40,869 nucleotides of DNA, from the NCBI GenBank assembly GCA_945861715.1, contig CAMAVK010000006.1:1-40869 (forward strand). Direction: 5' to 3'. The translations under genes and the position numbers were made by a program. Positions 16,530 through 24,444 of the stretch are shown here, one piece after another; within the stretch, counting starts at the first letter, position 1, and every line of letters begins with the position of its first letter. The notes under the pieces were generated by a model, which made no database searches, was not told the DNA's origin, and saw only the letters and a program-made list of their open reading frames with translations. This DNA is from Candidatus Woesearchaeota archaeon. GTDB taxonomy: Archaea; Nanobdellota; Nanobdellia; Woesearchaeales; GW2011-AR9.

Positions 16530-16634
16530 TCATACATTCTCCCAAACCTGATCATCACCATTATCCCAGAGTTCTTTCATTTTTGAAAATTGTATCTTAT
16601 GTAAAAATGTGTCATATTGATTTTTGTTTTTCAC
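16530..16634 (-). CDS. Possible small or remnant gene with an antitoxin-like acidic tail
   Basis: Between the peroxidase and phosphoglycerate mutase genes the reverse strand is open from the mutase stop to TGA at 16530-16532. The visible end is Met-Lys-Glu-Leu-Trp-Asp-Asn-Gly-Asp-Asp-Gln-Val-Trp-Glu-Asn-Val, a pattern like the Trp-Asn/Asp-acidic tails of small archaeal antitoxins. The only starts are a GTG at 16634 or the internal ATG. The N-terminal part that such proteins usually have is missing, so it may be a remnant. No partner toxin is adjacent. Confidence 0.3.
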   Translation of the reverse strand: MKNKNQYDTFLHKIQFSKMKELWDNGDDQVWENV

Positions 16635-16676
16635 ATTACCACATCCACAACTTAATCTCTCAACTGAAACGAAATC

Positions 16677-18236
16677 CTACCCCAAAATCAAACTTTTCCC
16701 ACCCATAACCTTCGGTTTCTTCAACCCTAAAAAAGAAAGAACAGTAGGAGCAACATCAGCAAGCCCTCCATCTGTTCTAAGAACCAATTTCATATTTTGA
16801 ACACCATTCTTAGACCGCGTATCAACAACAATAAACGGAACGCGAGAAGTTGTATGTGACGTGACTACTGCCGGACTCATATCCTCACAATTTCCATGAT
16901 CCGAAGTAATGCAAATAAGCCCATCAAACCCCAAAATTAAACGACCAATCTGTGTATCTACTTCAGAACAAGCCAACACAGACGCCTTAAAATTACCTGT
17001 ATGACCAACCATATCCGCGTTTGCGATATTTGCAATTATTAAATCATACTTCTTCTGCGAAGCCAACACGCAATCAACAATCTCACGTGCTTTCATTTGC
17101 GGAACAATATCATACGTCTTTACTTTGCGACTCGCAATATGAAATCTATCCTCCTTAGCAAATCGACACTCACATAACCCATTCATAAAATAAGTTACAT
17201 GCGACCATTTTTCCGTCTCTGCAACTCGCAGTTGTCGCAACCCAGCACGACCTACCACTTCACCTAACGACCCTCGAGGAACCACGGGAGGATACGCAAC
17301 AAGCACACCTAAATCTTTCTCATACTGCGTCAATGTCACAAAACACAAATCCCCTATTTTCTTCCGAGTAAACGCCCCAAAACGACCCGAAACAAACGCT
17401 CGTGTCAATTCACGTGCTCTATCCGATCTGAAATTAAAAAAGAATACCGTATCATGTTGCTCAACCACACACCGATTCAAAAGCAACGTCGGCTTCACAA
17501 ACTCATCTGTCTCACCCGCCACATAAAACTCTTTCAACGCACTCACTGCATCTGCACGATATCGCCCGCGACAATTCACCATCGCATCATACGCCTGATG
17601 TTCACGATTCCAACGATTATCACGATCCATTGCGTAATAACGACCCATCATAGAAGCTAACTGACCAACACCTAACTTTTTCATGTCAGAAAGTAATCGT
17701 GTAACATACCCAATCCCAGACTTGGGCGGAGTATCACGACCATCTAAAAACGCATGGACGTATACTTCAGAAAAACCAAATCGCTTACACAACTTAAGTA
17801 ATGCAATCAAATGATCATAATGACTATGCACACCAGCGTCCGACAATAAACCCATCAAATGAATTTTACCATCACGTGTACGTGCATGCAACAAACCATG
17901 CAACAACGCTTTATTTCGAAAAAACGCTCCGGATTGAATCTCAGAATTAATTCGAACCAAATCTGTCTCAACCACCCGACCAGCACCAATGGTTAGATGA
18001 CCAACCTCAGAATTCCCAATAAACCCAGATGGCAACCCAACAAACGCCCCAGACGCACCAAGTGTCGTATGAGCAAAACTTCGATACAAACTATCCAACA
18101 CGGGAGTCTTAGCAGCAGAAATTGCATTAGATACAGACGACGTACGAACTCCCCAACCATCCAAAACTAACAACAATACTTTTGGCTTCCTTCTCTGCGA
18201 AACACCGACCTTAAGAGATATCTTATCTACAACCAT
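16677..18236 (-). CDS. gpmI: 2,3-bisphosphoglycerate-independent phosphoglycerate mutase
   Basis: From ATG 18236 the protein has 519 residues, matching the GpmI family (about 510). Metal ligand Asp26 lies in Leu-Val-Leu-Asp-Gly-Trp-Gly, and catalytic Ser76 in Gly-Asn-Ser-Glu-Val-Gly-His. Later motifs are His-Ala-Phe-Leu-Asp-Gly-Arg-Asp-Thr-Pro-Pro, Gly-Arg-Tyr-Tyr-Ala-Met-Asp-Arg-Asp and Thr-Ser-Asp-His-Gly-Asn-Cys-Glu. It interconverts 3- and 2-phosphoglycerate in glycolysis with two Mn ions. The bacterial-type GpmI is used rather than the shorter archaeal ApgM. An upstream ATG at 18305 would add a hydrophobic Cys-rich stretch foreign to the family. Confidence 0.93.
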   Translation of the reverse strand: MVVDKISLKVGVSQRRKPKVLLLVLDGWGVRTSSVSNAISAAKTPVLDSLYRSFAHTTLGASGAFVGLPSGFIGNSEVGHLTIGAGRVVETDLVRINSEIQSGAFFRNKALLHGLLHARTRDGKIHLMGLLSDAGVHSHYDHLIALLKLCKRFGFSEVYVHAFLDGRDTPPKSGIGYVTRLLSDMKKLGVGQLASMMGRYYAMDRDNRWNREHQAYDAMVNCRGRYRADAVSALKEFYVAGETDEFVKPTLLLNRCVVEQHDTVFFFNFRSDRARELTRAFVSGRFGAFTRKKIGDLCFVTLTQYEKDLGVLVAYPPVVPRGSLGEVVGRAGLRQLRVAETEKWSHVTYFMNGLCECRFAKEDRFHIASRKVKTYDIVPQMKAREIVDCVLASQKKYDLIIANIANADMVGHTGNFKASVLACSEVDTQIGRLILGFDGLICITSDHGNCEDMSPAVVTSHTTSRVPFIVVDTRSKNGVQNMKLVLRTDGGLADVAPTVLSFLGLKKPKVMGGKSLILG

Positions 18237-18313
18237 ACAACAAAGAACACAAAATGGCCTCTTAAACCTTACGTTTACATATCCAGGACAGAAAAAAATC
18301 AACATTAATTCAC

Positions 18314-19276
18314 CTAGGAATCATTAATCAGTGAAACATGATATTCATAAAATAAACTTAAGTCTTGATTAGAAACAGCAGACACAAAATGGTTCATCCC
18401 AGCAGCAGAAAATGAGTCTAACAGTGAAGAAATGGAGGGAGAATTCCGAAATAGTTCATATTGAGGCATCTCCAAAACAATCTTTGTATCGGCCGCTCGC
18501 ATATCTTCACATCCAAATATATAAGATTGTGCCATAACAACATCATGATGTAACCTATCAAAATAAGCACCATTAATCTTCTCTCTAATTAAGGGATCAA
18601 CCAAACGGCGAAGAGCATCAGACTCACAACCAACAAATTCCTTAACTAATTTAGCAACTTCAATATATTGCAAACGTGATAAAAATGAACAATCAACAGG
18701 AGTAGAATCAAGCGGTTCAAAGCGATACAAATTCTCAACAAATGTAGCTGTTCCCTCAATAATTAAAGGTGAAGACATCATCAAATCTGAACTGCGTTCA
18801 TAAAGATGCCAGATTTCATGAACAATAGTAGAGTTAAACTGGGATGCATTATCAACTATAGGCCTCCACAACATAATATCAACATCGTGAGATTCAGGAA
18901 AAATAAAAGAATGCAACATTGCATAACCCAAATCAAAATCAGCCATCAACGTTTCCAAGCTAACCTCTAAGCCGAATTTATATGCATAATTCAAAGCGGA
19001 AGCAGGAGCTCCAAGCAAACGATACTGTTCACGTGAAAAATCAACACCACAATCAACATTAGCCAACGCAGACGGATTTAATGGGTGAAACGAGTCAACA
19101 TATTTAACCCTAGGTTCATACTCAAATTCAATTCCAAATTCTGCAAAAAATCCCAACGCAGCACGCACACTTCCTTGTGCCCGAGCTTCAATATCAGAAG
19201 AGCTACTAATCTCAACACCACCAAAAACCTTCATGAGTGACGCATATTCATCAGCGGTAGGCTTTCGAGGATTCAT
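18314..19276 (-). CDS. Putative zinc metallopeptidase (HExxH, gluzincin-like)
   Basis: From ATG 19276 the protein has about 320 residues. It carries Ser-Thr-Ile-Val-His-Glu-Ile-Trp-His-Leu-Tyr-Glu (HExxH) and, 24 residues later, Ile-Ile-Glu-Gly-Thr-Ala-Thr-Phe-Val-Glu, where the Glu is a good third zinc ligand as in gluzincins. The rest is not recognised. No signal peptide remains once the likely start is used; an upstream ATG at 19366 would add a hydrophobic segment. It may act inside the cell. It lies just downstream of the JAMM-like gene, 96 bases away on the same strand. Confidence 0.6.
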   Translation of the reverse strand: MNPRKPTADEYASLMKVFGGVEISSSSDIEARAQGSVRAALGFFAEFGIEFEYEPRVKYVDSFHPLNPSALANVDCGVDFSREQYRLLGAPASALNYAYKFGLEVSLETLMADFDLGYAMLHSFIFPESHDVDIMLWRPIVDNASQFNSTIVHEIWHLYERSSDLMMSSPLIIEGTATFVENLYRFEPLDSTPVDCSFLSRLQYIEVAKLVKEFVGCESDALRRLVDPLIREKINGAYFDRLHHDVVMAQSYIFGCEDMRAADTKIVLEMPQYELFRNSPSISSLLDSFSAAGMNHFVSAVSNQDLSLFYEYHVSLINDS

Positions 19277-19372
19277 AAGGCTAAAAAATAAAGACCCACT
19301 TAAAAAACTTCTACCAAGAAAGTAAAAATCACAAAAATGACAATCAAAAAGCACTATTGCCACCAAAATAAC

Positions 19373-19852
19373 CTAACCTAAACTTCTTGATATATCCCTC
19401 TTTCTCTTATCAAAATCTCCATCCGGAGCAACAATCTCAACATGAACAGCACCGTTAGAATGAGGTTTCACAATATTTCGCTTAATAATTCCATCTATCC
19501 CAGATTTATACACTAACGCCACAAAACCAGAATGCTTCATCATCTCACCGTGATAAAGAGATAAATCATTTCGATCTACCGCACGATGCTGAACATGTAC
19601 TGCAATATTTTCGTACTCACGATGCTTAACTAAAAAACCAAGAACTTTAAAACGTGTGGTCATCCACTCAGCTACGTTATGTGATGACACAACACCTCCA
19701 ACACATAACGCATCACACAAATATCGATTTCGAAGATCATCTTTTCGAGCAAGCAAATAACCATGCCGTTCGCCTGATATCGCAACATAAGCACGCAATT
19801 CCGCTTCCAATGGAGATGGAATAACAACCGTACGGTCTTTTATAAAATCCAT
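19373..19852 (-). CDS. JAB/JAMM-fold-like protein with an altered metal motif
   Basis: From ATG 19852 the protein has 159 residues. Its layout resembles JAB/MPN isopeptidases: a Glu in Ser-Gly-Glu-Arg-His-Gly-Tyr-Leu-Leu (about residue 28), then His86-Val-Gln-His89, Ser98 in Asp-Leu-Ser-Leu-Tyr-His, and a strand-helix ending Ser-Gly-Phe-Val-Ala-Leu-Val-Tyr. The classic motif His-x-His-Pro ... Ser-x-x-Asp is not met: it reads His-x-x-His and Ser-x-x-His. Activity is therefore uncertain. The longer frame to 19957 is hydrophobic and less likely. Confidence 0.38.
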   Translation of the reverse strand: MDFIKDRTVVIPSPLEAELRAYVAISGERHGYLLARKDDLRNRYLCDALCVGGVVSSHNVAEWMTTRFKVLGFLVKHREYENIAVHVQHRAVDRNDLSLYHGEMMKHSGFVALVYKSGIDGIIKRNIVKPHSNGAVHVEIVAPDGDFDKRKRDISRSLG

Positions 19853-19956
19853 AACTAACCAGTACAACAACTCATTTATAAACATAATAGGCTCAAAAGA
19901 AGTCAAATAGCATTCAATAAACCATAAAAGCTCAAAACGAGACCTCCCCCAAAACA

Positions 19957-19965
19957 TTTATAAAT
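19957..19965 (+). promoter_or_regulatory. TATA box of rpoL
   Basis: TTTATAAAT is centred 26 bases before the rpoL ATG at 19987, so transcription should start at or next to the start codon (leaderless mRNA). No ribosome binding site is seen, in agreement. Confidence 0.7.
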
Positions 19966-19986
19966 AGAACCCTTAAATATCACCCT

Positions 19987-20256
19987 ATGGAATTCACTGT
20001 TCTCGAAGAAACAAAAGATACCCTCAAATTCAAACTAGCAGGAGAAAATCATACCTTCTGCAACGCTCTAAAAACCGAGCTTGTTCAAGCAAAAGGCGTA
20101 GTATTAGCTTCGTACAAAATTAATCACCCACTTGTCGGACAACCTGAATTTGTAATTCAAACAAAAGGAACTGAACCACGAAAAGCCCTAAAAGAAGCAC
20201 TTGCAAACTTAAAAAAGAAAGCAAAAGAATTCCAAAAAGAAGTTGCAAGTTTATAA
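19987..20256 (+). CDS. rpoL: DNA-directed RNA polymerase subunit Rpo11 (RpoL)
   Basis: The 89-residue protein is a full-length archaeal Rpo11, the homologue of eukaryotic RPB11. It has the alpha-like dimerisation motif His-Thr-Phe-Cys-Asn-Ala-Leu-Lys (about residues 22-29), then Ala-Ser-Tyr-Lys-Ile-Asn-His-Pro-Leu-Val-Gly and a long C-terminal helix rich in Lys. It pairs with Rpo3 to start RNA polymerase assembly. It is a single gene driven by its own TATA box; the genes on both sides are on the reverse strand. Confidence 0.93.
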   Translation: MEFTVLEETKDTLKFKLAGENHTFCNALKTELVQAKGVVLASYKINHPLVGQPEFVIQTKGTEPRKALKEALANLKKKAKEFQKEVASL

Positions 20257-20272
20257 TTTTCTTGATTACATT

Positions 20273-20638
20273 TCACAATTTCTGTATACTAGAAACAACA
20301 ATCAAATTCGATCGTGCCTCACCTAAAACTTCTAAATCAAGTTCAGCGCCACTATGTTCCCCAATTGAATACATAAGAGTAGAACGATATGAGGGCAACA
20401 TCACATTTCCTTTATTACAACAAGAAACATATAACATATCATATGCGCCATCATGCATAGAAATCCAATCTAACACCGGAAACCATTTCAACTTTGAATC
20501 AACCTTATCAGCATATAGATACTCACATGAACTATGTGAATTACCATGTGCTTCAAGCATTCGAATCGAATCTATAGGCCTTTCATAACCCCGACCCTTA
20601 AGAAATGCTCGAATATAACGCGATTCCTCATTAGCCAT
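20273..20638 (-). CDS. Hypothetical protein, 121 aa
   Basis: Not recognised. It is a soluble protein with five Cys/His-bearing spots (His-Gly-Asn-Ser-His-Ser-Ser-Cys-Glu-Tyr and Val-Ser-Cys-Cys-Asn-Lys-Gly) that could bind metal, and a predominance of strands in the second half. It converges with rpoL, with 16 bases between stops. Confidence 0.5.
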   Translation of the reverse strand: MANEESRYIRAFLKGRGYERPIDSIRMLEAHGNSHSSCEYLYADKVDSKLKWFPVLDWISMHDGAYDMLYVSCCNKGNVMLPSYRSTLMYSIGEHSGAELDLEVLGEARSNLIVVSSIQKL

Positions 20639-20838
20639 TTTCTCAAGACCTAAAGAAAAAGAATTTCTCTATGAAACCAAATCCTTCCGATACAACTCAA
20701 TTAACTCACTTGAAATATACATAACAAGTCCAGACCAAGTTCTAACTGTATACATACATAGAAAAATGACCAAATAGATAAAAATCATCCCCCAAAAAAT
20801 ATAAAATCAAATAAATATAAGCAAAACAACAAAAAACC

Positions 20839-21045
20839 TTATCGAACGATATCTTCCGTCACATTCAATTTCTTACCATTGACTTCTACAACGTCCCCTA
20901 CAACTAATTTACGACGCACGCGAGTATCAACTTCGCCATTCACTTTCACAACACCGGACTGAATCATCACTTTAGCTTGACCACCAGTTGATACAATCGC
21001 ATTAACCTTCAAAATAATTTGCAACTCAATATACGGATCATCCAT
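20839..21045 (-). CDS. S4-domain RNA-binding protein, YbcJ-like
   Basis: From ATG 21045 the protein has 68 residues, almost all one S4 domain: Leu-Lys-Val-Asn-Ala-Ile-Val-Ser-Thr-Gly-Gly-Gln-Ala-Lys, then Gln-Ser-Gly-Val-Val-Lys-Val-Asn-Gly-Glu-Val-Asp-Thr-Arg-Val-Arg-Arg-Lys and Gly-Asp-Val-Val-Glu-Val. These are hallmarks of the YbcJ/YaaA-type stand-alone S4 proteins, which bind structured RNA. The start is fixed by GGTGATT directly upstream. A 200-bp gap (20639-20838) downstream holds only AT-rich sequence. Confidence 0.85.
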   Translation of the reverse strand: MDDPYIELQIILKVNAIVSTGGQAKVMIQSGVVKVNGEVDTRVRRKLVVGDVVEVNGKKLNVTEDIVR

Positions 21046-21106
21046 TATAATCACCAACAAAATTAACACTAATAAACGAATAATAACAAAACGTTTGCTG
21101 TTCTAC

Positions 21107-22180
21107 TTAACGCAACAACCCAAGCATTTGAAATAAAGGCTGGGTGTTCTCCCCTACAATTTGATTTGTCGCTTGAAAAATCACACTATTATCAACTGCA
21201 ACACAAGCCTGCTTCAAACAACCCTCTTTATGCAAGGTATATAAATCTTCCACAATATCACGCACACAATCTGATCCACAATTATAATCCTCTTGAAGCC
21301 CCATAATATATAACGCACCAAGCAAATGCTCATCGCGAGACTTCAATACATACTTCCCATCCCGTACATCACGATACAACGCACCATTCACAACACGACC
21401 ATCCGCAACACGAACACCACTCTCAGCCCCTTCACGTACATCAGCAGCCGACTCCTTCAAATACGCATCACCCTTTGTCATATACGCCACAACCTCAGAA
21501 TTTCGTCCACCTTGACGATTATAACCCGTAACATCACATTGTACACGTTCATTCGTTGAAATCGCAACCGCCTCACTAAACCACAACGGATGCTCACCTA
21601 GCATATGAAATAGAAAATAATGCGTCGTCTCATGCTCATCGGTCATAACATAATCAACGGTACTCACCGTACCTTGACCACGAACCGTCAATCCTGGAAT
21701 ACCTGGCATACGAACATCACGAACACTCGTAAGCCCACCTTCACGACAGCAACACGAATCTTGATTACACATCATTCCATCACGCACAATCCGATACGTC
21801 ACACGTGGTGGCATATATGAAAAATACGATCCTAAACAATTCACCACACTCTCTTGCATAGCGTCAAACTTATCTAACACCTCACGAGATTGTTCACATG
21901 TCCCATCGCAATACACCTGCACATTCCCACTACAAACACCACTACGTGAACTCGCATCCCCACCAGCCTTACACGCCTCACCACAATCAAGCGCACACGA
22001 ACTAGCATCAGACGCATCACACACAAAATCACCACAATACGACGAACTCACACACGACTTTCCCACCAGCTCCTGCCCCGCAGGACAAGATAATTTTGTT
22101 TCATTTGAAGAACACGATTGAAGAAACACAAAACTAAGAAATACTACACAAAGAACGAGAAGCAATTTATTCTGAACCAT
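21107..22180 (-). CDS. Cys-rich lipoprotein with HExxH metallopeptidase-like motif
   Basis: The 357-residue protein starts with a signal sequence and a lipobox (Phe-Leu-Gln-Ser-Cys, Cys at about 23). Residues 30-100 are Cys-rich with repeated Cys-Gly-x-x-Cys-type spacing, probably a disulfide-bonded module. In the middle, Glu-His-Glu-Thr-Thr-His-Tyr contains HExxH, and Pro-Leu-Trp-Phe-Ser-Glu-Ala-Val-Ala-Ile 18 residues later supplies a possible third ligand Glu. A second Cys-rich part (Ser-Cys-Cys-Cys) precedes the motif. It should be an outward-facing, membrane-anchored peptidase; the substrate is unknown. Confidence 0.65.
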   Translation of the reverse strand: MVQNKLLLVLCVVFLSFVFLQSCSSNETKLSCPAGQELVGKSCVSSSYCGDFVCDASDASSCALDCGEACKAGGDASSRSGVCSGNVQVYCDGTCEQSREVLDKFDAMQESVVNCLGSYFSYMPPRVTYRIVRDGMMCNQDSCCCREGGLTSVRDVRMPGIPGLTVRGQGTVSTVDYVMTDEHETTHYFLFHMLGEHPLWFSEAVAISTNERVQCDVTGYNRQGGRNSEVVAYMTKGDAYLKESAADVREGAESGVRVADGRVVNGALYRDVRDGKYVLKSRDEHLLGALYIMGLQEDYNCGSDCVRDIVEDLYTLHKEGCLKQACVAVDNSVIFQATNQIVGENTQPLFQMLGLLR

Positions 22181-22291
22181 ACAAGAACATAACCAAATAG
22201 AACTAATAAACCTTCCCCTCCAAAAAGAAAAGAGAAATTATTGTTGAACAAAATACGCATCAATAGTAACTGCGAGGTCAGGATTTTCAAT

Positions 22292-22492
22292 TCACAATTC
22301 TATACTTTTACCATCATCAAGATGCTTAAAAACTGAAAATCGTTTACAATATTCAGAATCATTAGAACTACCATCATCTATTGTGCCATACTTCATTCCA
22401 AAATATTCGTGGGCCCTATATTTACTTGTTCCTTCTAGCGATGCAACCATAGTTTCAAACACCGGTTTAGGTAAAGTATATTCAACAAACAT
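22292..22492 (-). CDS. Hypothetical small protein, 66 aa
   Basis: Not recognised. It is acidic with Tyr-Phe-Gly-Met-Lys-Tyr-Gly and Lys-His-Leu-Asp-Asp-Gly-Lys, with no membrane segment. It is divergent from the suf regulator, and its start codon lies inside the TATA region of that gene. It could be a chance frame, but its length and charge are protein-like. Confidence 0.4.
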   Translation of the reverse strand: MFVEYTLPKPVFETMVASLEGTSKYRAHEYFGMKYGTIDDGSSNDSEYCKRFSVFKHLDDGKSIEL

Positions 22493-22525
22493 TTATATAT
22501 CCCCAAAAATATTAACTATAGTTAA
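22493..22525 (+). promoter_or_regulatory. TATA box and perfect palindrome at the regulator's start site
   Basis: TTATATAT (22493-22500) is followed by the perfect palindrome TTAACTATAGTTAA (22512-22525). With a 26-base spacing the transcription start is near 22523, so the palindrome covers it, 16 bases before the ATG at 22542. A dimeric helix-turn-helix protein bound here would shut off its own gene. Confidence 0.65.
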
Positions 22526-22541
22526 CAATCCCATAAGCAAC

Positions 22542-22946
22542 ATGACTCCCTCCAATAAAAACAGCAAAGAACTCCTCCTCCCGCAAGAGTTAGAAACCTA
22601 TTATATCCTCCCAACCCTACGAACCGCTCTAGCCATTGAACTCAAAGCACAAGGTAAAAAACAAACAGAAATAGCAAACATCTTTGGCGTAACACCTTCT
22701 GCAATAAGCCAATACTCATCCAAAAAACGTGGCTCCGAAGTCACCTTCCCAACAGAGATCATCGAAATCATCAAACAAACCGCACCAAAAATAAAAGACC
22801 GCTTCACCTACATCAAAGAAATCCAACACCTCCTTAAAATGATAAGATCAACAAATACCCTGTGCCAAATTCATCACCAACTAAACGATCTGCCACTCAA
22901 CTGTCACCCACAAATCATTGGATGTCATAGTATCTCACAAAAATAA
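22542..22946 (+). CDS. HTH transcriptional regulator with C-terminal Cys cluster (COG2522-like), likely suf regulator
   Basis: From ATG 22542 the protein has 134 residues. Residues 38-62 form a helix-turn-helix (Gln-Thr-Glu-Ile-Ala-Asn-Ile-Phe-Gly-Val-Thr-Pro-Ser-Ala-Ile-Ser-Gln-Tyr). The C-terminal part has Cys108, Cys121 and Cys128 with His111 and His112, in the form Leu-Cys-Gln-Ile-His-His ... Asn-Cys-His ... Gly-Cys-His; similar Cys sets occur in the archaeal predicted regulators of COG2522. Such a set could hold an Fe-S cluster or zinc. It lies 84 bases before sufB on the same strand, and its last codons overlap one arm of the sufB operator. By position it is a candidate functional counterpart of bacterial SufR/IscR; this is inference. 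Confidence 0.75.
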   Translation: MTPSNKNSKELLLPQELETYYILPTLRTALAIELKAQGKKQTEIANIFGVTPSAISQYSSKKRGSEVTFPTEIIEIIKQTAPKIKDRFTYIKEIQHLLKMIRSTNTLCQIHHQLNDLPLNCHPQIIGCHSISQK

Positions 22947-22982
22947 AAAAAGTTTATACCCTGTGAGATACTATGCTAGTAT
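22926..22982 (+). promoter_or_regulatory. sufB promoter flanked by a perfect 14-bp inverted repeat
   Basis: CATAGTATCTCACA (22926-22939) and its exact reverse complement TGTGAGATACTATG (22962-22975) enclose 22 bases that contain the TATA-like AGTTTATAC (22951-22959). The start would be near 22982, about 49 bases before the sufB ATG. A second dyad ATACTA-TGC-TAGTAT (22968-22982) overlaps the right arm and the start site. The left arm overlaps the last codons of the regulator gene. Confidence 0.7.
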
Positions 22983-23030
22983 GGATCACAGATATCCAAT
23001 AATTAATGAGCCCTACTATCATATAGAAAA

Positions 23031-24443
23031 ATGAAACAAACACAAAAAACCAACAAACCAAAAGTCAGCGTAAGTAGAGCTCTCTATGACAAAAAAGACA
23101 TTGATAGATCAAAATTCACAGCATTACCAGGAATAAACAAAGAAATTGTGACCCTAATTTCAGAAACAAAAAACGAACCAGACTGGATGCTATCAAAACG
23201 ACTCAAAGCTTTAGAATTATTTCAAAACACACCCCTACCAAACTGGGGCCCAGACCTCACCAAATTAGATCTTAATAAAATCGTCTACTACGTCGAACCA
23301 AACGCCAAAGAAACAACAGATTGGAAAGATCTCCCAGATGAAATTAGAAAAACATTTGATCGCCTAGGAATCCCCGAAGCAGAAAAACAGGCCCTCTCAG
23401 GTGTTGGTGCCCAATACGATTCAACTGTAGTATACCACAACATCCAAGATGCTCTCAAAAAGCAAGGCGTCATCTTTGAAAATATGGACATCGCAGTCAA
23501 AGAATACCCAGAGCTAGTACAAAAATATTTCATGACCAATTGTATCCCAATTCATGACCATAAATTCATCATGCTCCACGCCGCAGTCTGGAGTGGAGGA
23601 ACATTCATCTACATTCCAAAAGGTATTCATGTCGATCTACCTCTGCAAGCATACTTCAGAATGAACGCCCAAAAAGGTGGCCAATTCGAACACACATTAA
23701 TCATTGTAGACGAAGGAGCAAGTCTCCACTACATCGAAGGATGCTCATCGCCTAGATACCAACAAAACTCACTCCATGCAGGATGTGTTGAAATACACGT
23801 CGCAAAAAACGCCAAAATGCGCTACACCTCAATTGAGAACTGGAGTAAAAACGTCTACAATTTAAACACCAAACGTGCAATCGTGCAAGAAGATGCAACC
23901 ATGATTTGGGTGAATGGCAACATGGGCTCAACCAAAACAATGCTCTACCCATGTTCCGTACTCGTAGGACAAAGAGCAAGAACGGAATCAATTGGAATTG
24001 CCTACGCAGGTTCTGGCCAAGAGCAAGACACAGGAACAAAAGTAATTCACGCAGCACCATACACATCATCATATATCAAATCAAAAAGCATCAGTAAAGA
24101 TGGTGGAATCTCAACATACAGAGGACTCGTTAGAATCAACAGCAACGCACACGGCAGTATTTCCAAAGTAGAGTGTGATGGCTTAATGATGGACAACCTA
24201 TCCACATCAACTACCATCCCCGCAATTAAAACACTCACAAGCCAAACAGAAATATCACACGAAGCAACCGTGGGTAGAATAACACCAGAACACCTCTTCT
24301 ACTTAACATCGCGTGGACTAAGCGAACAAGAAGCAACCAAAATGATTGTGTCAGGTTTCATCGAACCAATCACCAAAGCTCTTCCATTAGAATACGCAAT
24401 CGAACTAAACAAACTAATCGAATTAGAAATTGAAGGAATCTAA
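23031..24443 (+). CDS. sufB: SufB, Fe-S cluster assembly scaffold subunit
   Basis: The 470-residue protein matches SufB from end to end: N-terminal helix region with Ser-Arg-Ala-Leu-Tyr-Asp-Lys-Lys, the Ala-Val-Trp-Ser-Gly-Gly-Thr-Phe-Ile-Tyr-Ile-Pro-Lys-Gly beta-helix part, Glu-Gly-Cys-Ser-Ser-Pro-Arg-Tyr, and the C-terminal Thr-Ser-Arg-Gly-Leu-Ser-Glu-Gln-Glu-Ala motif. In the SufBCD complex it is where the cluster is built. It is the first gene of a six-gene operon; the next start follows the stop by one base. Confidence 0.95.
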   Translation: MKQTQKTNKPKVSVSRALYDKKDIDRSKFTALPGINKEIVTLISETKNEPDWMLSKRLKALELFQNTPLPNWGPDLTKLDLNKIVYYVEPNAKETTDWKDLPDEIRKTFDRLGIPEAEKQALSGVGAQYDSTVVYHNIQDALKKQGVIFENMDIAVKEYPELVQKYFMTNCIPIHDHKFIMLHAAVWSGGTFIYIPKGIHVDLPLQAYFRMNAQKGGQFEHTLIIVDEGASLHYIEGCSSPRYQQNSLHAGCVEIHVAKNAKMRYTSIENWSKNVYNLNTKRAIVQEDATMIWVNGNMGSTKTMLYPCSVLVGQRARTESIGIAYAGSGQEQDTGTKVIHAAPYTSSYIKSKSISKDGGISTYRGLVRINSNAHGSISKVECDGLMMDNLSTSTTIPAIKTLTSQTEISHEATVGRITPEHLFYLTSRGLSEQEATKMIVSGFIEPITKALPLEYAIELNKLIELEIEGI

Positions 24444-24444
24444 A

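Noticed and set aside
20669-20755. 28-codon reverse-strand frame between the S4 gene and the 121-aa hypothetical gene
   Set aside because: No ribosome binding site and too short to separate from chance.
22383-22541. N-terminal extension of the suf regulator
   Set aside because: The upstream frame runs through the TATA box and the palindrome; ATG 22542 fits the promoter and the family start.
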